A stretch of DNA of 64,000 nt from Blepharisma japonicum (lineage: Eukaryota > Ciliophora > Heterotrichea > Heterotrichida > Blepharismidae): the NCBI GenBank assembly GCA_949751835.1, contig CATKHK010000019.1:62001-126000 (forward strand), written 5' to 3'. The number at the start of each line of letters is the position of its first letter. Position 1 is the first letter of the stretch. The notes below the pieces were generated by a model. The model made no database searches. It was not told where the DNA came from and saw nothing but the letters and a program-made list of their open reading frames with translations. Of the stretch, positions 9,526 through 18,904 are shown piece after piece. The position numbers and the translations under genes were made by a program.

Positions 9526-11427
9526 ATGAAAGGATTCAAGAAGCTGTTTAACAAGAAGGATAAAGATCACAACCTTCAGCAAGAGCAAGCACACAATCCA
9601 CCTCCTCAAGCATCTCAACAGGCTCAACCACCTCAAGAAGGGTATGTAACAATGGATAGCTCATCTCTCTATAATTTGCCTGCTTCTGATCTTGTTGAAA
9701 TCATTTATAAATATGATGCTGAGGTAAAACACTTAAATCAACAAATATCAACTGATTCAGAACAACTTGCTCAGTTTAAAAAGGATTTTCCTGATCTGCA
9801 GGAGAAGCTGGCATTATTTAAGAAGCATTCAGAAGAATTACAAAGTGAATTGAGTAAGGTAGAGGCTGAACTTGCAGATACGCAGACTTCACTAGAAAAT
9901 AGAAAAGCTGAGCTAGATCTGACGAAGAGTCAAATGGCTTCAAAGGATGAACTTTTAGTCAATTATAGAAAACAAGTAGAAGACTGTCAAATACAAATAT
10001 CAGAACTTGAAAATCAAAGTATCAAAATTCCAGAATCCACAGGAAATTGTTGTACTGACAGAGAAGCTGAAATCACAAAACTTCGCTCAGAAATTTCCAA
10101 ATTAAAATCAAGCTTATCTGAGTCTAACAAGCTAGGCCAAGAAGTCCAGGAATTGAGAATCACTAATAAAATGCTTGAATCTGAGATTGCAAAAATGTCA
10201 ATACAAAATGAAAACAATAGTAACCAAATAAAAAATCTCAATGAAAAAATAGTTCAAATGGAAAAACTAAAGCAAGAAATTGAAATAGAATGCCATAAAA
10301 GACAAATTAATTTAGATTCGTTAGAAAGAGAACTCTCTAGAATGCAATTTCAAAAAGAATCAATGGAAACTGAAATCCGTGCTTTAAGAGAAAATTTGAA
10401 CATAAAAGAAAAAAAATACAATAAAAAGCAAAGCAAAATCGAGATAATGCAGGAGCAACTTTCAGAAAAAACAAATGAAATTTATAAGCTAAAACATGAA
10501 TTAGAGACAGGAAAACATAATAGCCAAGTAGAAATTTATCAAATAATTGAAAACCATAAAAAAGAAATTACTGGCCTTGAAAACCATTATAAGCAAAAAA
10601 TAGCTCAATTGGAAAACGCAATTATTGAGTGTAAAAAAGGAGAAAGTAATGGAAATGACAAATATCTAGAAAAAATCAGTATTTTTGAGCAGCAAAATAG
10701 AGAATATAATTTAAAACTGACAGAATTAAACGAAATACATAGAGACCTCTCATTGAAAATTTTAGATCTAGAAAAAGAAAATAAAGCATTAGAAGAGAGT
10801 TTAAAAAAATCTCAGCACAAGCGAGAACTTGCCCGACAAGAAGTTATCAAATTATCCCAAAAGCTAGAACAAAAAAACTCTGAAGCGAAGCCTTTTCCAT
10901 CTCCAGCAAAGAATGAAAATTTCGATTTCAAATTATCTGCATCAGAAGCGTCAAATTACGAATTAAAAGCGTTATCTTTATTTAAACTTGAGCTTGAAGC
11001 TTTATATAAAATGCTAATGAAAATCATGATGAGCTCCAATACAACCCAGAAAAATGGGTCCTATATATACAGTATAAAAAGTGATGAATTTTCGACTCTA
11101 GAACAGAAACTTAATAATATTGTGATGCAAGTCCATGAGGCCTTAGACTCCCCTGAAGCTCATATCCAAACTGCTCCTGCGGAGAATGTAAATTCATGGT
11201 CATCTAAGCTTACAAGTGCAGTTTCCATTGTGAGGAGAGGAATGAGTGATAGAGGGCCTGTAAAATTATTTTCTTGCATGTCTTCGCAAGAAGAATCAAA
11301 GGGAAATATGATACCAAAAACTTCACAAGGTAGGAGGCTAATAAGTAATACAGGAGGTCCACGATCGGCAACACCTGGATTACCAGAGCAAGAAAGAAAT
11401 GGAAGAAAAAAGCCAGCTGAAGTATAA
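9526..11427 (+). CDS. Long coiled-coil protein
   Basis: The protein has 633 residues. The first 45 are basic then Gln/Pro rich (MKGFKKLFNKKDKDH). Residues about 60-460 are almost unbroken coiled coil with heptads rich in Glu, Lys, Leu and Gln. A more compact segment at about 480-560 (ALSLFKLELEALYKMLMKI) is followed by a disordered Ser/Gly/Pro tail. This architecture is that of golgins, basal-body or tethering proteins, but no GRIP, GRAB or other signature domain is visible, so no name is given. No introns were needed. The preceding 295 bp are AT-rich with no gene seen. Confidence 0.7.
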   Translation: MKGFKKLFNKKDKDHNLQQEQAHNPPPQASQQAQPPQEGYVTMDSSSLYNLPASDLVEIIYKYDAEVKHLNQQISTDSEQLAQFKKDFPDLQEKLALFKKHSEELQSELSKVEAELADTQTSLENRKAELDLTKSQMASKDELLVNYRKQVEDCQIQISELENQSIKIPESTGNCCTDREAEITKLRSEISKLKSSLSESNKLGQEVQELRITNKMLESEIAKMSIQNENNSNQIKNLNEKIVQMEKLKQEIEIECHKRQINLDSLERELSRMQFQKESMETEIRALRENLNIKEKKYNKKQSKIEIMQEQLSEKTNEIYKLKHELETGKHNSQVEIYQIIENHKKEITGLENHYKQKIAQLENAIIECKKGESNGNDKYLEKISIFEQQNREYNLKLTELNEIHRDLSLKILDLEKENKALEESLKKSQHKRELARQEVIKLSQKLEQKNSEAKPFPSPAKNENFDFKLSASEASNYELKALSLFKLELEALYKMLMKIMMSSNTTQKNGSYIYSIKSDEFSTLEQKLNNIVMQVHEALDSPEAHIQTAPAENVNSWSSKLTSAVSIVRRGMSDRGPVKLFSCMSSQEESKGNMIPKTSQGRRLISNTGGPRSATPGLPEQERNGRKKPAEV

Positions 11428-11621
11428 TGTGAATTAAATGATTTATTTATTTTGGAGATTAAAATAAATACTTTTTGAAATTAATGTTTAATTTTAGGCT
11501 AATTATCGAAATGTTTATATCAAAATTCATTTAAGTAGTTTTAATATTATTATATTGATTCCATAAAGAACTACGCCATTGTTAATTATTCGATCTTTTT
11601 CCTACATCTTAATATTAATTC

Positions 11622-12362
11622 CTACAAATATGAAAGAACTTGCCTTTCCTTCATATCATAGTAGCTAAAATCATCAAGAAGACTTTTATACTTACTCAAT
11701 TTTGTAAACTCCTTAAGAATTTTGCAGCCTAATTTCACTGAGACCTCTTCAGAATCTGGTATTGAATCAAAATTGTTATAATTTAACTTAATTTGTTTCA
11801 GTCTTTTTTCATGCAAATCTTTTACAAATATCCATCTTACACCAAAATACCCCAAATTACTGAAATTCGGGTACCATCCATTGAATCTCGCAGTAAAGTT
11901 AACGGCTGAAATCATTTCTGCACACCCTACTAGCATTCCTGAGTTTATAACTGAAAAAAATAAATAAATTGGCATCATTCCATTTGCTTCTCTAAAAGCA
12001 TGGTTAAGTTTGTTATTGTTTTCATATGAGCTTGTCCAAATCCCGTATTTGACTGATTTATGCACATCGTCTTCGCATTGAGATTTCATAATAAAAAAAC
12101 GAGCCTTCATAAGATTGCACTCAAAATCTTGAGGATTTAATTGTTGAAGCTCTTGAGATGTGATAGGAGGAATATCTGAAACATCCAAGGCTTGCAAAGG
12201 AGTTTTTGCACGAGAACTAACGGAAAGGAACTCTGTATCGGGAGGCCCTGGCTCCTGGACATATGATGGATAATAAGGGGGAAACCATACACCAGAATGG
12301 TATTGAGGAGAGTACCAGGGAACGTAGCAAGGTAAATAATACGCATCTCGAGGGAAATCCAT
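11622..12362 (-). CDS. YTH-domain m6A-RNA-binding protein
   Basis: The protein has 246 residues. The N-terminal 60 are Tyr/Pro rich and disordered. Residues 86-230 are a YTH domain: KARFFIMKSQ, then CEDDVHKSVKYGIW, PIYLFFSV, the GCAEM strand and VRWIFVKDL. Two cage tryptophans are present, Trp109 and Trp163. The third cage residue, Trp in YTHDF proteins or Leu in YTHDC1, is not obvious because the loop NGWYPNFSNLGYFG has Asn, Leu and Tyr there. Asp98 or Asp99, which contacts the methylated adenine in YTHDF, is kept. It probably reads N6-methyladenosine in mRNA. The arrangement (low-complexity N-terminus, YTH at the end) is YTHDF-like. It converges with the coiled-coil gene. Confidence 0.9.
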   Translation of the reverse strand: MDFPRDAYYLPCYVPWYSPQYHSGVWFPPYYPSYVQEPGPPDTEFLSVSSRAKTPLQALDVSDIPPITSQELQQLNPQDFECNLMKARFFIMKSQCEDDVHKSVKYGIWTSSYENNNKLNHAFREANGMMPIYLFFSVINSGMLVGCAEMISAVNFTARFNGWYPNFSNLGYFGVRWIFVKDLHEKRLKQIKLNYNNFDSIPDSEEVSVKLGCKILKEFTKLSKYKSLLDDFSYYDMKERQVLSYL

Positions 12363-12654
12363 TTTTAATTGGAAAATGAAAAGAATTTAAAATTTTAATT
12401 ACAAATGCAAGGGTCATAATTAAAAACAGTAAATATAAGAAATCTTTTAAATAGCATAAAATTATAAGTTATTAATTTAAAAATTAAGAGGCATTTTCTT
12501 CTAATAAAAAAAATTATGAGTATGGTTTAATAACTAAAGGAAAATTTTTGTGCTACGGTAATAAAGAATCCTTGTCATGATATTTTATCAAGTTGACTTA
12601 ATACTCTATTTATTAAATTTAGACAATTTAATATGCGTTCATAAATAAAGGTAA

Positions 12655-13242
12655 ATGGATTCATATTTGCCTTTAGTCATTCCAAGGGCTAATCCTATTA
12701 CTCTTTATTATCGAGTCCATCAGACAAATCCTGAAACCACATTATTCATATGCTCTCTTGAAAAGCCACTGAAAAAGCCAAGAGTAAAGAAATGGTTTTC
12801 CTTTTGTGGCAAAATAAAATCCATCGAAACTGGAGAAATGACCAAAAAGAACCAGCAAATTTACTATGCAACAGTGGAATTCAAGAAAAAGATTTCATTG
12901 AAGAAATCCCTAGATAATGCATGGCTTAACACAAAAATTGAAGAATTATATGGAAACAAAGAGATGGAAGTAGAACCAGAAATTGATGATAAAATGGCTG
13001 AGCATATAGCCAAAATGGAAGAAGGAGGATTTACAATGGTTTTACCTAAGAAAACAAAGAAAAATAAATACAATATTTCTGCTGTTCAAGAAAGCATGGA
13101 TGTGGAATTAAGTAAGAAGAGACCAAGATCTGAGGCTACGAATTTTTACAATTTTCAAGTCGAAGAAGGAAAATCATTGAAAAGAATGAAAGCTGATGAG
13201 GAAGTTGTAGAAAAGAAGAAAAAGAAAAAAGATAAAGAATAA
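12655..13242 (+). CDS. RRP7: Ribosomal RNA processing protein 7 (RRP7)
   Basis: The protein has 195 residues, shorter than human RRP7A (280). The N-terminal half has an RRM-like pattern (TLFICSLEKP and YYATVEFKK). The C-terminal part has the Rrp7 signature: the short acidic segment before GGFTMVLPK, a basic stretch, then NFYNFQVEE followed by a Lys-rich helix that ends the protein. RRP7 acts in small-subunit processome assembly in the nucleolus. The C-terminal run of lysines (residues 187-193) fits nucleolar targeting. No introns. The function is inferred from these motifs; the N-terminal domain alone would not have been enough. Confidence 0.75.
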   Translation: MDSYLPLVIPRANPITLYYRVHQTNPETTLFICSLEKPLKKPRVKKWFSFCGKIKSIETGEMTKKNQQIYYATVEFKKKISLKKSLDNAWLNTKIEELYGNKEMEVEPEIDDKMAEHIAKMEEGGFTMVLPKKTKKNKYNISAVQESMDVELSKKRPRSEATNFYNFQVEEGKSLKRMKADEEVVEKKKKKKDKE

Positions 13243-13492
13243 ATTTTACCATAATACTTATATTTCATAAATGTTAATATGCTAATATTTAAATCCTTAG
13301 CTTAAAATTATTCCTTTTTCTGACATTTCAAACAATTCTATAATTATAAAATTATTTATCAATTAAATTATATATGTAGATGCAAACAATTTTTAAAAAA
13401 TTCAATGGCTTGGTTTCTCCATGATTTTACCAATAATTATGATAAAATATCACCAAATTTGGTTGAAATAATTCTCATGAAAGTATAGTAAA

Positions 13493-14491
13493 ATGTCTTC
13501 AAAGAAAGTAGATAATCATTCAGTAGTTTCAGCGCAACCTCCAAAAGTCTTATTGGATAGATGTACAATCGCTCCAATTTTATCATTAGATTTTGGTATT
13601 CAAGTTTTAAATCTGGAGTCTGACCTTGAAAATTATCCAAGTGCTATGACAGTCCATGAACTTGTGAATTTATATTCACAAGCTATTGAATATTATGAAT
13701 ATTATAAAGATCCAAAGCATTTTGATTATGAAAATAAACTCCACACACTCTTAGTAAGACCAGATATTATCTCGCTTGTTGAATCTGATGGCATGGTACG
13801 AAAAAGAAGAATGACAAGAGATTTCGCAGCTCCTTCACTAAAAAATTACGAAACAATGAAAGCCCAAAGAAAAGAAGAAAGCCAAGCAAAAGATAATGCC
13901 CTGTCTGAAAAACTTGATAAAATGATCCAATCTCCAGAAAAAGCTGAAAAATCTTTAGTTCGGATAGAAAATAATCGAGATAAAAGAGACAAAGAAACTT
14001 CATCAAAAATTTTTTCTGATTTTAATTCCCAAGATGAAAATCTTAATAGAAGACTTTCATCAAGGAAAAAATTAAAAGAAAATAAAAAAACCCTATCAAG
14101 GTCATGAGTTTCCTCAGCTAATTCATCAGACCTTGATATAAGCGATTTAATTTCTACTGGGATAGATTCTGTGAACTCAAGCATGGCGATTCCAGCATCA
14201 GATAACTCAAGAATAGAAAGATCTGCATTGGTAGCTCAGTATGAAAGTCTTATTGAAAAAATCCTCGAAAGAAGCTGTCAAGAAGAAGCTCGGGTTATTT
14301 CAGAAATTAAAATTAAATACAAAAATCAGATGAGAGCTATGGAAGAATCAGGGAGAATTGCGAAGAGTGTTAAAAATGAAATGAAAGAAAAAGTTAGAGC
14401 TGAAGTAAAAAATTCAATAAAAATCCTAAAGGAAAAAAGAAGAGAAGAAATTCAGCAATTAAAAGAAAAATTCCGAAGCCAGATAAGTTAA
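13493..14491 (+). CDS. Hypothetical charged coiled-coil protein
   Basis: Reading TGA at 14105-14107 as Trp gives one 332-residue protein. Residues 1-115 are the most globular part, with a Tyr-rich segment (YSQAIEYYEYYKDP). Residues 120-210 are charged and disordered. Residues 245-332 form a long basic/acidic helix (EEARVISEIKIKYKNQM) ending in repeated Lys/Arg/Glu. I do not recognise the family. The end is TAA at 14489-14491, followed after about 70 bp by TIM16. Confidence 0.55.
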
Positions 14492-14564
14492 AAATGATTT
14501 ACTGTGCTAACTATATAATTAAGGTATTAATTATGTAAATATAGTTATTGTAAATATAATTTTG

Positions 14565-14927
14565 ATGTGGGGTCCGATATTAAGAAACTTATTGATGACT
14601 TATGGGATGAAGTATGCCAAGACTTTTATAGTTGCAACTGTTAGAGCTTTAGAGAGTAAATTATATTTAGAATCTGGATATCAACCACAAAAGATTTTTG
14701 AGGAAATGCTATCTAAGACAACGATTTCTAAAACTGCTTTCAATAGCCCAATGACTACTGAAGAAGCTTTAAAAATTCTTAATGTTCAAAACAACTCAGC
14801 TAGAGAAGAGATTGAAGAAAATTTCAACATGTTATATGGAAAAAATAGTCCAGAAAAAGGAGGATCAGTCTATATACAATGCAAAGTTATGAGTGCTAAA
14901 GATCATTTGCTAAATAATAAGAAATAA
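14565..14927 (+). CDS. PAM16: Mitochondrial import motor subunit TIM16/PAM16
   Basis: The protein has 120 residues, the usual size. A hydrophobic N-terminal helix (ILRNLLMTYGMKYAK) is followed by a J-like domain: MTTEEALKILNV, a helix with NFNMLYG, then KGGSVYIQCKV. This matches the family consensus MTxxEAxxILNV and GGSxYLQSKV. The HPD tripeptide that makes J-proteins stimulate Hsp70 is absent, as is normal for TIM16, which pairs with TIM14 and restrains it at the inner-membrane import motor. The start was set at 14565; the preceding TTG is not needed. It converges with the RAP-domain gene, leaving 16 bp. Confidence 0.9.
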   Translation: MWGPILRNLLMTYGMKYAKTFIVATVRALESKLYLESGYQPQKIFEEMLSKTTISKTAFNSPMTTEEALKILNVQNNSAREEIEENFNMLYGKNSPEKGGSVYIQCKVMSAKDHLLNNKK

Positions 14928-14943
14928 TTATGTGTGATAATTA

Positions 14944-16852
14944 TTAAGTAAAAATATCTGTTTTCCCAATTTTTAGCCAAGTTTTTAAGTCAACTTTTTT
15001 TGCGTCCCATCCAATTTGATTCAATTGTCTATCCATTACTTTGCTAAACCCTGATTTAATAATTCCATCACTACCTTCTAAAAACGAACTTTCATTGTCA
15101 ATCACTAAAGCTTTTTTAGTTTTTTTGACTGCAAAATCAAAAAAATAAGGAAAGTCGCTATGATTTTCTATAAAATCGATTTTCTTCAATTGCAAAGTTG
15201 TCTTTATTGCCTCTTTTAATGGACTAATTTCTGATTTATGCTCTTGCTTATCATAATTATATTTAAATTCAGCCATTTTGTCAGTAAAACCCCAACTAAA
15301 GCTATACTCATTTGCATGTTCATGCTTCAGCCACGTACTTATTTGCTGCATCATAATATGGTATTTTTTCCCTTGCAATTCTTCTGGATTTAATACTGAA
15401 GCAGAAATGCATTTTTCTATTAAAGGCTTTGAGTATCTATCAAAAACACAATATGCCCATAAGTACTCAAGTATTAATCCTGAATATGACTCATCTTCAT
15501 TGTCGCTTTCCTCTTCTTCTTTTTCTAAATCTACATTTTCTTTGATATTACTTAAATACTTTAAAAGTAATTCCTCAGCTTTCTCTATCACGTTTTGTCA
15601 TATTTCCAGCTGTTGTTCTGTGTGAGGCATAGTAGAATTAAATCTGTCTGGGTAATTTAATATAGCTAAATAGTGCATAAATTTGCATAAATTTTCTATT
15701 TCAATTTCAGCCCTCGGATTGTTTAGAGCTTTCTGTATTTCAGAAACTGAAAGATCAAGGAAAACTAATTGGAAGATTTCGAATTTTGCTGCGACTTCTA
15801 AGTAAGTAATGATGAAACGAAATATTAAATGGCTTTTCATTGACTGTAAAATATCATTTTTGTTGAATATATGCGAAACAAATATTTTTGTTGTAATTTG
15901 ATAAAAGAGGTCTTTTCCTCTGCTATGTTTGTAATCAAAATTTCTAAGGACTTGCATTAATCTGTCAGGCTGCGAAAATTCGAAACTAGACACATTTTGA
16001 TTCTGAATATCAACCTCTATTGCAATTTTATCTGCTAATAGATTGAGCATATTAGCATTAATTGGACCTATCAGATTAGAAAATCCTTCATTTCCAGCAG
16101 CCATCAATCGATCTCTGTTAAAAGGGAATTTCATTTTTCTTAAAAATGCTTTTATAAGCGCGTCTAATGATTCTCTATTAAAGCTTGATTCATCAACCGG
16201 GATTTTGTTGAAGTTTGAGTCTCTTTTTAATAAAATTATTCTAATTAAACAAATAAAATCATGAGTCGTTCAATGATCAAAGCCTGCGCTAAATTTTACT
16301 TTTTTGCTGATTAAATTTTTCATTGGCTGCATTTTGAATCATATTGTGTGCTGCAATATCGAATTTTCGGCATTGACTACCAAAATTACAAAGTTCTTGT
16401 AGTGAAAATACATTTAATTTTTCTAAGCCGATTTTTATTAAATCATTTGTAAAGTTTTTTGGAAATATCCACCTATAAGCTCTATTTTTATTGGCAAATT
16501 TTAAAAAATTAATGATGTTTTCTGGAGTCCACTCAATATCTTTGTCAATTTCAATTCTCTGATATATCTTTTTGTAAAAATCAGTTAGAAAAATGCGATC
16601 TTTTTGCTTTCGTTTTACATAGCGCTCAACAATACTTGCTACTGAAAGGGCTTTTAATAATTCTTGACAATTCATGTCTGTATAATTTGTTTCATATGAT
16701 TCCTAGGTAGATTTTACAAGAAAGGTTGAGTAAAGTCTAAATGGCTCAGATGGATCCTTAAAACATCTCATGTAATCTAGTTGGACTGGCTTTTCTTGTG
16801 TAAAAAACTTCAATCATTCTTTTACGAAAAGCCTTTTTGATAGCCGGAACAT
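14944..16852 (-). CDS. Mitochondrial RAP-domain RNA-binding protein
   Basis: Two introns, 16703-16717 (gtaaaatctacctag) and 16284-16299 (16 nt, gtaaaatttagcgcag), join three pieces into a 625-residue protein. Exon 1 starts MFRLSKRLFVKEWLKFF, a classic basic amphipathic mitochondrial presequence. The middle is made of helical repeats (for example IINFLKFANKNRAYRW and SLQELCNFGSQCRKFD) like those of FASTK and the apicomplexan HPR/OPR families. The last 58 residues are a RAP domain: KALVIDNESSF, then LNQIGWDAKKVDLKTW. Proteins with this layout bind mitochondrial transcripts or rRNA and control processing. TGA is read as Trp at several sites, including 15598-15600. The downstream ATG at 16675 is in frame, but starting there would lose the presequence. 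Confidence 0.75.
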
Positions 16853-17471
16853 TATTTATTAATAAAAATGTGAAGGAATATTAGAAGAAGAAGAAGCAGT
16901 GAATAAGTTAGCTTGTGAAGTTTGAAATCTTTTATAAGTGTACTTATCAAATAAGAAATTTATATTAAAAGGTAATTTTAATAGCTATATCAAATTATCA
17001 CGCAAAAATATTTTAATTTAATATTTTGTCGAGATAGGTAATATTAGTAATGATTTAATATGTAATTTCATACAATAAAATTTCTAAAGTTGTTAAAAAT
17101 AAATAATTTAATCTTGCTTATTTAAGAGCAATGCCGCTGGCATAAAAATTATTACTGTCTTTCGTAAGCTCATTCCTTAATTTTAAAACCAAATATAGCA
17201 AATTTTTCCAGATTTCCAATGAAAAAATCTGAAAAAAAAAATTCCATAAATTTCCTATAAAATTTCAATTATTTTTCTTTCAGAATGCAACAAAATTTAT
17301 TTATATGTCTTCATAATATCAAAAACTTGACATTTTTAAAATCATAAATGAAATTTGCAATTGCGGGTTTTTGACTTAGAAAAAGGAGGGGATTTTGATA
17401 CACATACTGATATTTTATGAAAAGGGTGGGATTATTGACTTTTTTGCGGTCAGGGGCTTAACAATTAATAT
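16853..17471. other. Intergenic region, no gene seen
   Basis: This 619-bp gap between the divergent RAP and cyclin genes is the longest plain intergenic stretch in the window. It is AT-rich with runs of A and T. A small perfect hairpin (atgcc-gct-ggcat) sits at 17130-17142, and a G-rich patch (aggaggggat, agggtgggat, ggtcagggg) lies in the last 90 bp before the cyclin ATG. The extra length may hold cell-cycle control sites for the cyclin, but no known motif was recognised. Confidence 0.6.
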
Positions 17472-18668
17472 ATGTCCATACAAAACTCTACTTACTCATT
17501 GAACAGTGTTTCAACAGATGACAGCATTGCTATGCTTTTAGAGTGTGATGAAACCTTAGAAGACAAACCCTCGTCCACAAACATCTTTCGAGTTCCGAGC
17601 CAAATCCTGCATCCTCCTTCTGACTATTTATCTCTGCTAAAAGATAAAGAAAGCTACTATTCCATAAACCCGAAACAATGACTGAGCATGCAAACCCAAT
17701 TAAATTCAGAAATGAGAGGAATTTTATTAGACTGGCTGATGGAAGTAAGTGGAGAATATCGATTTAAACGTGAAACATATTATCTAGCTATGTCGTATGT
17801 TGATAGATATTTGCTGCAGAAACAGGTGGAAAAAGATGTTTTTCAGCTGATTGGTTTGGCAGCGCTTGCTATTGCAGTAAAAGCAGAAGAAATTAAAACA
17901 CTTAAACTTGAAGACCTTGCTAAAGCAGCTGATTATGCTTATGATGAAAACGAAATTCGAAGGATGGAAATTCAACTAGTAGCACAGCTTCAATGAAAAA
18001 TATATCCTATAACACCTTATCACTGATTAAACTATCTTATGACTCAATGGGATATTTATATTATGAGCATGTTCAATATGTTTCATATGGAGCAAGATCA
18101 ATTTATGACTTATGATCGAGAAATATTCCGAGATGTAGTTGAAGAAGAAATAGTGATTCTTTTCAAACAACCTAATAAAACAGCTTATAAAAGGTACAGA
18201 GAAGCGTTATTTCTGCTAGATATGCTACACATGGAGCTTTCATCATATACATTTAGCTCTCGAGAATTGGGTATTGGACTTTTATATATTTTGATAAAAA
18301 AATATTTTGAACAATCAAATTTCTCATTATTTCTACTACACAGCGATTTTAAAACACATTTTTACAACGAAGAAGCAAGCGATATAGAAAGATATACGCA
18401 AGGCTCTCTAATTTTATATGAAATATTTTCTGATTTTGCTGCAAAAGCAGCTGAAATCTATGATCTCCAAGACATGGGATTTTTGTTTCAGCTCATTTCA
18501 CTGTTTTCAAGTTGTGCTCCGAATTTGAACTTCAGAAGCTTTGATATTAGAAGGGAATGTTTGGGAAGGGAAAGGAATCAATTAAGTTATGAAGAGTTTC
18601 TTGGTATTCAAACTTATAATTCTGAAGTTTGGAAATCTGTAAGTGAAATAATAAGAAGCTCGGTGTAA
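17472..18668 (+). CDS. Cyclin (cyclin A/B/E-like cyclin box)
   Basis: The protein has 398 residues when TGA codons at 17679-17681 and 17994-17996 are read as Trp. The cyclin box starts at residue 81 with MRGILLDWLMEV, the standard MRAILxDWLxEV motif, followed by FKRETYYLAMSYVDRYL and the AIAVKAEEI helix; the conserved Lys and Glu that contact the kinase are present. A second, weaker cyclin fold follows to about residue 330. The short N-terminus has no clear destruction box (RxxLxxxxN), so regulation by APC is not evident. It would activate a cyclin-dependent kinase. Subtype A, B or E cannot be settled by eye. Confidence 0.85.
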
Positions 18669-18904
18669 GTTCAGATCAGATAAGAGATTCTGATGTATTC
18701 ATTAAAATCTAAGCAATTAAAAGAGTTATTTTTATAATAATCATTATTTTCTATACAAAATGCCATTATGGCTTTAGTGGAATAAAAATGATAAATCTTC
18801 AATTTATTTTTCCAATTGTATCATCATAAAATTCGTTATAGTAATAAATAGAATCTTCATATTCCTAATCTATAAGAGAAAAATTAAGGTGTATAAAATT
18901 AAAT

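Noticed and set aside
13767-14184. Minus-strand open frames opposite the hypothetical coiled-coil gene
   Set aside because: They are Phe/Leu/Ser-rich antisense shadows of a Lys/Glu-rich coding sequence.
17130-17142. Short perfect hairpin before the cyclin gene
   Set aside because: Five base pairs with a three-base loop are expected by chance in this much sequence; no poly-U or conserved context.
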